From: JBBQVZ01 sp963695975
Lineage (GTDB): Bacteria; Actinomycetota; UBA4738; HRBIN12
Direction: 5' to 3'
DNA length: 64,000 bases
NCBI GenBank assembly: GCA_963695975.1
Contig: CAVOIB010000004.1
Coordinates: forward strand, 62,001-126,000
Shown: one piece after another, positions 16,636-23,595 of the stretch
Position numbering within the stretch: the first letter of the stretch is position 1
Layout: each line of letters starts with the position of its first letter
The notes under the pieces: model-generated
The model's input: the letters and a program-made list of their open reading frames with translations, nothing else
What the model was told of the DNA's origin: nothing
Databases searched by the model: none
Translations under genes and position numbers: made by a program

Positions 16636-16925
16636 CGGGAGGCCTCGACGCAGTGACACCCGTGCGGCCCGACGGTGGCGGCGTGCTCGGTCCCCGGCTC
16701 GAGGTCCAACCGGTCGCCGGCCGTGAGCTCCACGTCACCGTCGCGGAGATGGAAGACGATCGAGCCGTCCAAGCAGAAGAGCACCTTGTGGTACGGGTGG
16801 TCGTGGGATCCGTACGTGTCGCCTGGGCCGTTCCCCCATCTGCGGGGGGCGGAGCACCCCTCAGCGGCGAAGGCCGCTTCCGCGTCATCGCGCGTCGCGG
16901 CACCCCGAGTCGTGGTCGCTCCCAT
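16632..16925 (-). CDS. Small cupin-domain protein
   Basis: A 97-aa single-domain cupin. The core reads HDHPYHKVLFCLDGSIVFHL (two histidines plus a third two residues on, as in cupin motif 1), then GDRLDLEPGTEHAATVG for motif 2 with its His. Metal binding is therefore plausible. Stand-alone cupins of this size often protect or modify small metabolites, act as sugar epimerase-like enzymes or sense ligands; nothing here decides between these. Start ATG 16925 overlaps the TGA of the zinc-ribbon gene (TGATG). It is followed by overlapping GT4 and GT2 genes, so a link to sugar chemistry is reasonable. Confidence 0.7.
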   Translation of the reverse strand: MGATTTRGAATRDDAEAAFAAEGCSAPRRWGNGPGDTYGSHDHPYHKVLFCLDGSIVFHLRDGDVELTAGDRLDLEPGTEHAATVGPHGCHCVEASR

Positions 16926-17320
16926 CAGATCGCATCGGCCCCGGACAGCGCCCGTCGCGCGATCTCTCTCGCCTCGTCCATCTGAGACTCCAACACCCAG
17001 ACACGCAGCACGCGCGCGTCGGGGAGCGCCGCGCCGTACGCGCTCATCAGGGCGGGCTCGTCCACGGATGCGACGAGCCCTTCGTCTTGAAGCTTCGTGG
17101 TCAAGATCTGCGCCTCGATCCGCGGCAGGCCGCACAGGACGGTCGGCACCTCGTCCCGGCCGCGAAGCCGTGAGATCGGTCGCATCTCGACCGGTGCCTG
17201 CTCCTCCGTCACCGGGGCCGGGCCTGGAACGAGCGCGATCCCGCAATCGGCGCAGGTGTCGAAGCCCGGACGGTATTCGGCAAGGCAGTTCGGGCAATGC
17301 GTGTATCGGGACTCGTCCAT
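16925..17320 (-). CDS. Zinc-ribbon / DUF2007 protein
   Basis: A 131-aa protein. Residues 9-26 form a zinc ribbon (CPNC ... CADC, with the spacing CxxC-x11-CxxC). Residues ~60-130 form a DUF2007-type ferredoxin-like domain (VLCGLPRIEAQILTTKLQDEG and RVWVLESQMDEAREI), a PII-like fold proposed to be a putative signal-transducing module. The start ATG follows directly after the TAG stop of the epsilon-subunit gene (17321), so it is translationally linked to the carboxylase genes. Function is unknown; a small regulatory or assembly partner is possible. Confidence 0.72.
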   Translation of the reverse strand: MDESRYTHCPNCLAEYRPGFDTCADCGIALVPGPAPVTEEQAPVEMRPISRLRGRDEVPTVLCGLPRIEAQILTTKLQDEGLVASVDEPALMSAYGAALPDARVLRVWVLESQMDEAREIARRALSGADAI

Positions 17321-17578
17321 CTACCGGACGTCGCCACGGCCGTCCAACGGCGGCACGCCGCGGCGAGCGAACTCCGCGGTCTGCCCGCGCCAGGACTCGC
17401 GCGCGTAGCGACGGACCTGCAAGCCGCCGAGGCCGGTCGCGTCGATCCGGCCTTGCAGCACCCACGGTGTCGGCTTCGGACTCTCCTGCATCAGGTAGCG
17501 CTCCAGCGCCGTCAAGATCGCGCGTTCTTCCTCGGGGCTCAATCCCTCGGGGAGCTCGAAGGTCCGGTCGCCCTCCAT
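17321..17578 (-). CDS. Acyl-CoA carboxylase epsilon-like subunit
   Basis: An 85-aa acidic-then-basic protein. Residues 15-30 read SPEEERAILTALERYL, the signature helix of actinobacterial acyl-CoA carboxylase epsilon subunits (AccE/PccE), followed by a disordered linker and WRGQTAEFARRG. Position supports the call: it starts 2 nt after the stop of the carboxyltransferase beta gene. Epsilon subunits stabilise the alpha-beta assembly and enhance activity. No biotin-carboxylase alpha subunit is found in this window, so it must be encoded elsewhere. Confidence 0.72.
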   Translation of the reverse strand: MEGDRTFELPEGLSPEEERAILTALERYLMQESPKPTPWVLQGRIDATGLGGLQVRRYARESWRGQTAEFARRGVPPLDGRGDVR

Positions 17579-17580
17579 CG

Positions 17581-19185
17581 CTAGATGGGGATGTTCCCGT
17601 GCTTGCGCGCCGGCACGCTTTCACGCTTCGTCGAGAGCATCCGGAGCGACTGGATCAAGCGCTTGCGCGTCTCGGCCGGCTCGATCACGTCGTCGATGAA
17701 CCCTCGCTCGGCCGCCGCGTATGGGGTCGAGAACTTGTTCCGGTACTCGTCGATCAACTGGGCGCGCTTGGCCGCGGGGTCGCTCGCGTGCTCGATGTCG
17801 CGGCGGGAGACGATGTTCACGGCACCTTCGGCCCCCATCACGGCGATCTCAGCCGTCGGCCATGCGAAGGAGACATCGGCGCGCAGGTGTTTCGAGTTCA
17901 TGACGACGTAGGCGCCACCGTAGGCCTTCCGCGTGATCACGGTCATCCGTGGGACCGTGGCCTCAGCGAACGAGTACAACAACTTCGCGCCGTGCCGGAT
18001 GATCCCTCCGTACTCCTGCTGCTTGCCCGGCAGGAACCCCGGGACATCCACGAACGTGAGGATCGGGATGTTGAACGCGTCGCAGAAACGCACGAACCGC
18101 GATGCCTTCTCGCTCGCATCGATGTCGAGCGTCCCGCCCAGGACCTTCGGCTGGTTCGCAACGATGCCGACCGAGCGCCCGTCCAGTCGCGCGAGGCCGA
18201 TCACGATGTTCATCGCCCAGAACGGGAAGACCTCGAGGAACTCGCCGTCGTCCACCACGCGACGGATCACCTCGTGCATGTCGTACGGCTCCTTCGCCCT
18301 GTCCGGGATGAGGTGCGTGAGCCCGTCGTCCAGGCGATCGGGATCGTCGGTCGTCGCGTAGGCGGGCGGATCCTCCAGGTTGTTCGACGGCAGGAACGAC
18401 AACAGGTAGCGCACGCGGTGGAGCACGTCCTCGTCGTCCTCGCCCACGAACGACGCCACACCCGAGATGCTCGCGTGCGTCATCGCGCCACCGAGTTCTT
18501 CGAACGTGACCTCCTCGCCGGTGACGGTCTTGATCACGTCCGGCCCGGTGATGAACATGTGCGCCGACTCCTTGACCATGAACGTGAAGTCCGTGATCGC
18601 CGGGGAGTAGACGGCGCCGCCGGCGCACGGACCCATGATCACGCTGATCTGCGGGATCACGCCACTCGATCGCACGTTGCGCTCGAAGATGTGGCCGTAG
18701 CCGGCGAGCGAGGCCGCGCCCTCCTGGATCCGCGCTCCGCCCGAGTCGTTGATCTGGATGAACGGCGCGCCGGTCTGGGTTGCGAGGTCCATCACCTTGC
18801 AGACCTTCTGCGCCATCACTTCGCCCATCGAGCCGCCGAACACCGTGAAGTCCTGCGACGCCACGAACACCTTTCGGCCGTCGATCGTCCCGAAGCCCGT
18901 GACGATCCCGTCGCCCGGCGGCCGCTTCTTGTCCATCCCGAAGTCGTAGGCGCGATGCACGGCGAACGGGTCGGTCTCCACGAACGAGCCCCTGTCCATC
19001 AGGATGTCGAGGCGTTCGCGCGCGGTGAGCTTGCCGCGGTCGTGCTGCTTCTTGGCGGCGTCACGACCGCCGGGTGTGAGGGTCGACCTCTTCCGCTTCC
19101 GGAGATCCTCGACACGCTCCTCGACCGTGGGGGCGCGCTCGGGCTCCTCCTCGGAACTCGGTCGGCTCTTGTCGGTGGCGACCAT
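17581..19185 (-). CDS. pccB: Acyl-CoA carboxylase carboxyltransferase (beta) subunit
   Basis: A 534-aa carboxyltransferase of the PccB/AccD5 family, transferring CO2 from biotin to acetyl-, propionyl- or longer acyl-CoA. The N-terminal crotonase-like half carries INDSGGARIQEG and GPCAGGAVYSPAITDF (oxyanion hole and acyl-CoA site). The C-terminal half has DVPGFLPGKQQEYGGIIRHGAKLLY and TRKAYGGAYVVMNSK for biotin binding. AD at TAEIAVMGAEGAVNI marks the substrate-selecting loop, which does not settle acetyl versus propionyl. A TAGACT hexamer 6 nt before ATG 19185 indicates a leaderless promoter. It begins a six-gene overlapping operon with epsilon, zinc-ribbon, cupin and two glycosyltransferases. 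Product propionyl carboxylation would join the epimerase at 22614. Confidence 0.9.
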   Translation of the reverse strand: MVATDKSRPSSEEEPERAPTVEERVEDLRKRKRSTLTPGGRDAAKKQHDRGKLTARERLDILMDRGSFVETDPFAVHRAYDFGMDKKRPPGDGIVTGFGTIDGRKVFVASQDFTVFGGSMGEVMAQKVCKVMDLATQTGAPFIQINDSGGARIQEGAASLAGYGHIFERNVRSSGVIPQISVIMGPCAGGAVYSPAITDFTFMVKESAHMFITGPDVIKTVTGEEVTFEELGGAMTHASISGVASFVGEDDEDVLHRVRYLLSFLPSNNLEDPPAYATTDDPDRLDDGLTHLIPDRAKEPYDMHEVIRRVVDDGEFLEVFPFWAMNIVIGLARLDGRSVGIVANQPKVLGGTLDIDASEKASRFVRFCDAFNIPILTFVDVPGFLPGKQQEYGGIIRHGAKLLYSFAEATVPRMTVITRKAYGGAYVVMNSKHLRADVSFAWPTAEIAVMGAEGAVNIVSRRDIEHASDPAAKRAQLIDEYRNKFSTPYAAAERGFIDDVIEPAETRKRLIQSLRMLSTKRESVPARKHGNIPI

Positions 19186-19191
19186 CAGCGG

Positions 19192-19197
19192 AGTCTA
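19192..19197 (-). promoter_or_regulatory. Leaderless promoter for carboxylase operon
   Basis: On the minus strand TAGACT is followed by 6 nt and then ATG 19185. No Shine-Dalgarno sequence precedes the start. Spacing fits a transcript beginning at or next to the A of the start codon. Confidence 0.6.
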
Positions 19198-19220
19198 GCC
19201 TCGGGTGTCACGCCGGCGTG

Positions 19221-19697
19221 CTAACAACCTAGGCCCGACCACGGCCCCCAGCCCTCGGCGTTCACCATGCGGATGGTGACGATCGCGTTCGTCCGGCCGT
19301 TCAACGCGGTCCTCTTGAGTTCCCATAGTGGTTTGGTCCACTCGTCGTAGCGGTCGGGCCAGGCCGCGGCGCTGTGCTGGAACAGGCCGAGGTATTGGCC
19401 GGTAGCCGAGCTGGCGGTCGGGATCAGCCCGCTCTCGCGTTGGGCGATGCAGACGGCGGTGTCGGCGCCGCCGGGCACCGGCCAGTGGTCGGTCGCGCAC
19501 TGGATGAGGCGGACCGAGAAGGCCTCGATCGCTTCGCCGTCGCTGCGCGAGAGCGCGCACGGGCCTGCGGTTCTTGGCTCGGATCGAGCCATCCGTCCGG
19601 CCGGCCGGGCGAACGCCGGCGTCACGAGCAGCGACAAGGCGATGGCAGAGCATGTCGCGGCTGCCGTCGTGCTCGTGATGATCCGATCGCCTCTCAT
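19221..19697 (-). CDS. Secreted lytic-transglycosylase-like protein
   Basis: A 158-aa exported protein. Signal peptide: TAAATCSAIALSLLVTPAFA with Ala-x-Ala. The mature domain has AVCIAQRESGLIPTASSATGQYLGLFQHS, where the Glu in RESG and the GLFQ turn match SLT/transglycosylase-like domains of small cell-wall hydrolases. The rest reads WPDRYDEWTKPLWELKRTALNGRTNAIVTIRMVNAEGWGPWSGLGC; four cysteines suggest disulfides. It could cleave peptidoglycan glycan strands during growth or resuscitation. ATG 19697 has GGGGAA upstream; a TACGGT box about 80 nt upstream is a possible -10. Confidence 0.72.
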   Translation of the reverse strand: MRGDRIITSTTAAATCSAIALSLLVTPAFARPAGRMARSEPRTAGPCALSRSDGEAIEAFSVRLIQCATDHWPVPGGADTAVCIAQRESGLIPTASSATGQYLGLFQHSAAAWPDRYDEWTKPLWELKRTALNGRTNAIVTIRMVNAEGWGPWSGLGC

Positions 19698-19834
19698 CGC
19701 TCGTTCCCCGGTCGCGAGTCGACGCGACGACGAGCCGTGAGAGCAACGGGAAGGGCCGCGTCGCGGGTCCGACGACCGTAGCATCGACCGCGCACGACCG
19801 TCGACCTCGCTCCGAACGCGCGTTCGACCAGAGC

Positions 19835-20386
19835 TCAGATGTCGACACGGCCGCCGGTTCGCCAGTACACCCCGTGCTCCCGATCGAGGAACCCTCCGTC
19901 GACGAGGTAACGGCGGAGCGCCGCGAAATCGTTGAAGAAGCGTCCGACGATCTCGTTCACCTCGCGCTCGTCGTAGCGCACCCCCGGCTCGAACTCGATC
20001 GCGATCCGCTCCAGGACGATGCGGCGCTTCGCCTCCTTCGCCGGGATCTCGGTCAGTCGGCCGTCGCGGAAGAACGTGCGGAGGACGAGCTCCTCGTCCT
20101 CGTTGGCGGCACCGAGCGCCAATCCCGCGCCTCGGGGCGGGCCGACCTGCTCGGCGGCCCATCGCAGTGTCTCCGGGTCCAACCGATACCTGCGTCGGTC
20201 GGGCTCCAGACGGACCACGCCGGTGGCCATGAGCCGGTTGAGGTGTTTGCGGACCCGGGAGAGCGGCAGGTCCAGCTCCTCGGCGAGCGCCGACGACGAC
20301 CTGGGTGCGCGCGCAAGGCTTCCGGCGATCGCCAGCCGCTCGGGGTCGGCCAGCGCTCGGAGGATATCGTCGGGGGTCTCGGCCAT
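19835..20386 (-). CDS. HTH regulator with DUF2087 domain
   Basis: A 183-aa two-domain protein. Residues ~8-75 form an ArsR-like winged helix (DILRALADPERLAIAGSL, then ELDLPLSRVRKHLNRLMATGVV). Residues ~105-175 form a DUF2087 domain (RYDEREVNEIVGRFFNDFAALRRYLVDGGFLDREHGVYWRTG). DUF2087 appears alone or fused to HTH domains and has no settled function; nucleic-acid contact is a common suggestion. No metal-site cysteines are present in the HTH. The gene is divergent to the nuclease at 20414 with only 27 bp between start codons, so it may control its neighbour. The start is ATG 20386; an upstream ATG 24 nt earlier exists. Confidence 0.75.
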   Translation of the reverse strand: MAETPDDILRALADPERLAIAGSLARAPRSSSALAEELDLPLSRVRKHLNRLMATGVVRLEPDRRRYRLDPETLRWAAEQVGPPRGAGLALGAANEDEELVLRTFFRDGRLTEIPAKEAKRRIVLERIAIEFEPGVRYDEREVNEIVGRFFNDFAALRRYLVDGGFLDREHGVYWRTGGRVDI

Positions 20387-20401
20387 GTCGGTTCCTATCC
20401 C

Positions 20402-20407
20402 TACCAT
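20402..20407 (+). promoter_or_regulatory. Leaderless promoter of AddB/Cas4-like nuclease gene
   Basis: TACCAT is followed by 6 nt and then GTG 20414, with no Shine-Dalgarno. The opposite strand has TAGGGA and TAGGAA hexamers in the same 27-bp gap for the DUF2087 gene, so two promoters are packed back to back. Confidence 0.55.
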
Positions 20408-20413
20408 GCATGG

Positions 20414-21334
20414 GTGCAACTCACCGACCCCCAGCGTCGAACGCTCGAGCAGCTGATCGGCACGGGGCAGCGTCCGTCGTTCCCGGGGGATCTCGCGCAG
20501 CGGCTCCGCGACCGGATCGAGGATGCCGTGCGCGAGCTGGAGATGCGCGAGACCCTGTGGCTCGGCAAGGAGCGGCTCACCGATCACGCCCGCTGCGAGG
20601 GGAAGTTCATGGCCGGCATCTCCGGCGAGGGACCGGCGTTCGAACATTCGGCGAAGAGCGCGGCGGGGGTCCTGTCGCACAAGGCCGTCGAGGTCGAGGT
20701 CGGATCGCGCGACGCGCTCGACGCGCACGCGATCGCCGCCGTGGCGGCGGACCGCCTGATCGATAAAGAGGAGCGGTTCGCGGAGTACTGGCAAGGGCTT
20801 CAGCCGGTCGAGCGCGACGATGTGCTGATGGAGGTGGTCCGTCGGATCACGATGTTCCAGGCGTCGTTCCCGCCGCTCCGGGAGCTGCGTCGCGAGCTGA
20901 CGCCGATCGCCGAGATGTCAGTGCGGGGTGAACTGCTCGGCGGTGCGCTCGTCCTGTCTGGCCGGATCGACCTGGTGCTCGGGTCCGCTGATCGTCTCGA
21001 TCCCAACCGGGCCGAACGTCTGGCGATCGACCTGAAGACCGGGGGCGCCTACCCTGAGTACCCGCAGGACCTTCGGTTCTACGCCCTGCTCATGACCCTG
21101 CGCTTCGGCGTTCCGCCGTACCGCGTGGCGTCGCTGTTCCTGGAGAGCGGCGAATGGCAGGCCGAGGACATCACCGAACCCGCGCTCACCCACGCGGCAG
21201 ACCGCGTGATCGGCGCGGCACGCGCGGCCGCCGCCCTGTGGAACGGCCGCGAGCCGGAGCTCTCGCCCGGGATCTACTGCGGCTGGTGCCCTCGCGCGGA
21301 GGCCTGTCCTGTGGCCCAGATCTCCGCCGGGTAG
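20414..21334 (+). CDS. PD-(D/E)XK nuclease with predicted 4Fe-4S cluster (AddB/Cas4-like)
   Basis: A 306-aa RecB-family single-strand exonuclease-like protein. The nuclease core reads LSGRIDLVLG (catalytic Asp), then LAIDLKTGG (D-x-K), followed by PQDLRFYALLM, the RecB motif III helix with its Gln. Four cysteines, Cys61 (ARCEGKF) and Cys289, Cys292 and Cys298 (CGWCPRAEAC), give the C-xn-C-x2-C-x5-C iron-sulfur staple of AddB and Cas4. It lacks the helicase part of AddB and is not next to CRISPR genes. GTG 20414 has a TACCAT hexamer 6 nt upstream. It may process DNA ends together with the SbcCD/HerA group or act alone; no partner is encoded beside it. Confidence 0.82.
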   Translation: MQLTDPQRRTLEQLIGTGQRPSFPGDLAQRLRDRIEDAVRELEMRETLWLGKERLTDHARCEGKFMAGISGEGPAFEHSAKSAAGVLSHKAVEVEVGSRDALDAHAIAAVAADRLIDKEERFAEYWQGLQPVERDDVLMEVVRRITMFQASFPPLRELRRELTPIAEMSVRGELLGGALVLSGRIDLVLGSADRLDPNRAERLAIDLKTGGAYPEYPQDLRFYALLMTLRFGVPPYRVASLFLESGEWQAEDITEPALTHAADRVIGAARAAAALWNGREPELSPGIYCGWCPRAEACPVAQISAG

Positions 21335-21375
21335 GGTTTCATCCGACCGTTCGAACGATGTGAAGGTGAGGCCAG

Positions 21376-22617
21376 GTGAGCAAGGACCTCTACGAGATCG
21401 GCGAGCTACCACCGATCGGTGAGGTGCCGGCAAGGATGCACGCGCAGCTCGTGCGACCTGACCGTTTCGGCGAACCGGCGGACGCGATCCGCGACGAAGC
21501 GATCGAGGTCCCCGAGCTCGGGCCTCACGATGCGCTGGTGATGGTGATGGCCGGAGGCGTGAACTTCAACAATGTTTGGGCCGCGAGGGGTATCCCGGTC
21601 GACGTGACGAAGACCCAGGCTCGTTGGGACGAACCCACCGACTTCCACATCGTCGGCTCGGACGCGAGTGGGATCGTCTACTCGGTGGGCGACGAGGTGA
21701 CGAACGTGCGGGTCGGCGATCGCGTCGTCGTTCATGCGGGGCAGTGGGACCGGGATGACCCGAAGGTGCGTTCCGGAGGCGACCCCGGGCTCGCCGATTC
21801 CTTCCGCGTCTGGGGATACGACACGTGCTGGGGATCGTTCGCGCAGTTCTGCAAGGTGCAGGCGCACCAGTGCTTGCCGAAGGCCGAGCACCTGACCTGG
21901 GAGGAGGCCGCGGCGCCGACCCTGACGGGTGCGACCGCCTACCGCATGCTCTTCGGCTGGCCGCCCAATACGGTCCAGCCCGGCGACGTCGTCCTCGTGT
22001 GGGGTGGATCGGGTGGCCTAGGCTCGCTCGGCATCCAACTGGTCGCGAACGCAGGCGGTCGCGCGGTCGCCGTCGTCAGCAGTCGGGAGAAAGGCGAGTA
22101 CTGCAAGATGCTCGGTGCGGTGGGCTACGTCAACCGCAAGGACTTCACGCACTGGGGCGTGCCACCCGCGTGGGACTCGCCCGAATGGAGGACGTGGTTC
22201 GACGGCGCGAAAGCGTTCGGCAAAGCGATCTGGGACGTCCTCGGCGAACGCACGAGTCCGAAGATCGTGTTCGAGCATCCCGGGCAGGACACGATCCCGA
22301 CGTCGAACTTCGTCTGCGATCGGGGCGGCATGATCGTGATCTGCGCGGGGACGAGCGGGTACGACACGATGATCGACGTCCGGTACCTCTGGTACATGCA
22401 GAAGCGCTACCAGGGCTCGCACCTATTCAACGACGAGCAGGCGGCCGCGTTCAACCAGATGGTGGTCGAGCGCAAGGTCACGACCACGCTCGGCGAGACC
22501 TACGCCTACGACGAGGTCGGTCACGTCCATCAGCTGATGGGCGACGGCAAGCTGCCTGAAGGGAACGTCGCGATCTTGGTCCAGGCCCCGGAGCGGGGTC
22601 TCACCGACCTGACCTAG
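21376..22617 (+). CDS. ccr: Crotonyl-CoA carboxylase/reductase
   Basis: A 413-aa medium-chain dehydrogenase/reductase family enzyme that reductively carboxylates crotonyl-CoA with NADPH and CO2 to ethylmalonyl-CoA. Diagnostic segments are GGVNFNNVWAARGIPVD near the N-terminus, DFHIVGSDASGIVYSVG, CWGSFAQFCKVQ, the Rossmann VVLVWGGSGGLGSLGIQL, EHPGQDTIPTSNFVC and GSHLFNDEQ, which are typical of Ccr rather than simple quinone reductases. Start GTG 21376 has AGGTGAGG upstream and a TAGGGT box ~45 nt upstream. It converges with the epimerase gene; the two stop codons share a CTAG. This is the key enzyme of the ethylmalonyl-CoA pathway and also makes polyketide extenders. Confidence 0.93.
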   Translation: MSKDLYEIGELPPIGEVPARMHAQLVRPDRFGEPADAIRDEAIEVPELGPHDALVMVMAGGVNFNNVWAARGIPVDVTKTQARWDEPTDFHIVGSDASGIVYSVGDEVTNVRVGDRVVVHAGQWDRDDPKVRSGGDPGLADSFRVWGYDTCWGSFAQFCKVQAHQCLPKAEHLTWEEAAAPTLTGATAYRMLFGWPPNTVQPGDVVLVWGGSGGLGSLGIQLVANAGGRAVAVVSSREKGEYCKMLGAVGYVNRKDFTHWGVPPAWDSPEWRTWFDGAKAFGKAIWDVLGERTSPKIVFEHPGQDTIPTSNFVCDRGGMIVICAGTSGYDTMIDVRYLWYMQKRYQGSHLFNDEQAAAFNQMVVERKVTTTLGETYAYDEVGHVHQLMGDGKLPEGNVAILVQAPERGLTDLT

Positions 22618-23024
22618 GGCGTGACCTGCACCAGCTCGACCAACACGCCCCCCATCGAAGCCGGATGGACGAACGCGATCCGTGTGCCGCGAGACCCCGG
22701 CCTCGGCGACTCGTCGACGAGGCGCGCACCCTCCGCGCGGAGGGTGTCGAGGGCGGCGCCGACGTCCTCCACCCGATACGCGATGTGGTGCATGCCGGGT
22801 CCCTGCTTGGCCAGGTATCGCCCGACCGGCGTCTCGGGACCGAGCGCCCCGAGCAACTGGATGAACGACTCACCCGCAGGGAACATAGCTTCCTCCACAC
22901 CTTGGTCTTCGATGCGTTCGCGGTGGGCTGGCTCGACGCCGAGAAGCTCCCGGTAGCGCTCGACGGCTCCGTTCAGGTCGTCGACCGCGATCCCGATGTG
23001 ATCGATCGCTGTGAGCGCGATCAC
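22614..23024 (-). CDS. mce: Methylmalonyl-CoA epimerase
   Basis: A 136-aa glyoxalase/VOC-fold protein that interconverts (R)- and (S)-methylmalonyl-CoA or ethylmalonyl-CoA. It starts with AIDHIGIAVDDL, whose His is a metal ligand, and has GMHHIAYRVEDV with the second His; the C-terminus reads IAFVHPASMGGVLVELVQV with the metal-binding Glu and the HP segment typical of epimerases. Length fits the family. GTG 23024 overlaps the TGA of the XRE regulator (GTGA) and has GGGGAAGAGG upstream. It would act with the acyl-CoA carboxylase and Ccr in propionyl-CoA and ethylmalonyl-CoA handling. Confidence 0.9.
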   Translation of the reverse strand: MIALTAIDHIGIAVDDLNGAVERYRELLGVEPAHRERIEDQGVEEAMFPAGESFIQLLGALGPETPVGRYLAKQGPGMHHIAYRVEDVGAALDTLRAEGARLVDESPRPGSRGTRIAFVHPASMGGVLVELVQVTP

Positions 23025-23401
23025 GACCTCTTCCCCTGCTCAGGCTGCATCCGCGCGATCAGTTCGGTCGCGTGCGGGACGTGGTATGCGGGCAGGGTCA
23101 GGGCTCGCGTGACGGCGACCACGCCGAGTGCGCGGAGGTCGTCTTCCGCCTTGGCGCCCGGCGCGCCCTTCACCGGCGCCTTCAACACATAGAACTCGAT
23201 CAGTTCCAGGAATTGCGGGAGCGAAGGTACCAAGCCGCCACGCTCGTAGGCATAGATCGTCTGTCGCGATGCGGGGCACCCTTTCGTCGCCGTGGCCGAC
23301 TCGACCGAGCGGTACCCGGCGGCACGGCGCACGTCGCGGAGCAGGCCGCCGATCACCCTGCGGTCCCGCTCGGCGATCTCAGGTCTGCTCGTACGTGCCA
23401 C
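23021..23401 (-). CDS. XRE-type helix-turn-helix regulator
   Basis: A 126-aa HTH_3/XRE-like protein. Residues 14-60 hold the helix-turn-helix (IGGLLRDVRRAAGYRSVE, then ASRQTIYAYERGGLVPSLPQFLELIEFY), whose Tyr-x-Glu-x-Gly pattern is typical. The C-terminal half (residues 70-120) is Ala/Leu-rich and may dimerise. It is co-translated with the methylmalonyl-CoA epimerase through a GTGA overlap, so it could be an autoregulator of that short operon. Start GTG 23401 lies ~35 nt after TTAGGGT. No ligand domain is recognisable. Confidence 0.72.
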   Translation of the reverse strand: MARTSRPEIAERDRRVIGGLLRDVRRAAGYRSVESATATKGCPASRQTIYAYERGGLVPSLPQFLELIEFYVLKAPVKGAPGAKAEDDLRALGVVAVTRALTLPAYHVPHATELIARMQPEQGKRS

Positions 23402-23485
23402 GCGCCCCCCGTCACCGCATCGGTCGGAACCACCCTAACGGCTCGAGATCGCGCGCGGTGAACGGGTCTCCTCTCTCACGCCAGC

Positions 23486-23550
23486 AGCCCTTCGGTCCCC
23501 CGTATGGTGCCGAATGACGGATATCGGGGGATGGCCCTTCGGTGTAGCGT
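23486..23550 (+). promoter_or_regulatory. Tandem CCTTCGG motifs and -10 of ftsH-like gene
   Basis: AGCCCTTCGGTCCC (23486-23499) and TGGCCCTTCGGTGT (23532-23545) are spaced 46 bp apart. The second abuts a TAGCGT -10 candidate (23545-23550). This gives two copies of the stress motif, one in the usual upstream activator position and one overlapping the core promoter. Binding by a DevR/NarL-type regulator is inferred. Confidence 0.45.
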
Positions 23551-23595
23551 GACCCGAATGCCATCGCGATGCCGGCACGGGAGCGAGGAGGCCTG

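Noticed and set aside
17822..18154. CCTTCGG matches at 17822-17835 and 18141-18154
   Set aside because: Both lie within the carboxylase coding sequence and follow its codons, so I treat them as chance background for the stress motif.
16675..19224. An 849-codon plus-strand frame opposite the carboxylase operon
   Set aside because: The minus strand holds conserved carboxylase, epsilon, zinc-ribbon and cupin sequences with overlapping starts. The plus frame is His/Arg-rich shadow.
23569..23595. ATG 23569 as the FtsH-like start
   Set aside because: Its first codons are the Shine-Dalgarno sequence GAGGAGG for TTG 23596, so the shorter form is preferred, though not proven.
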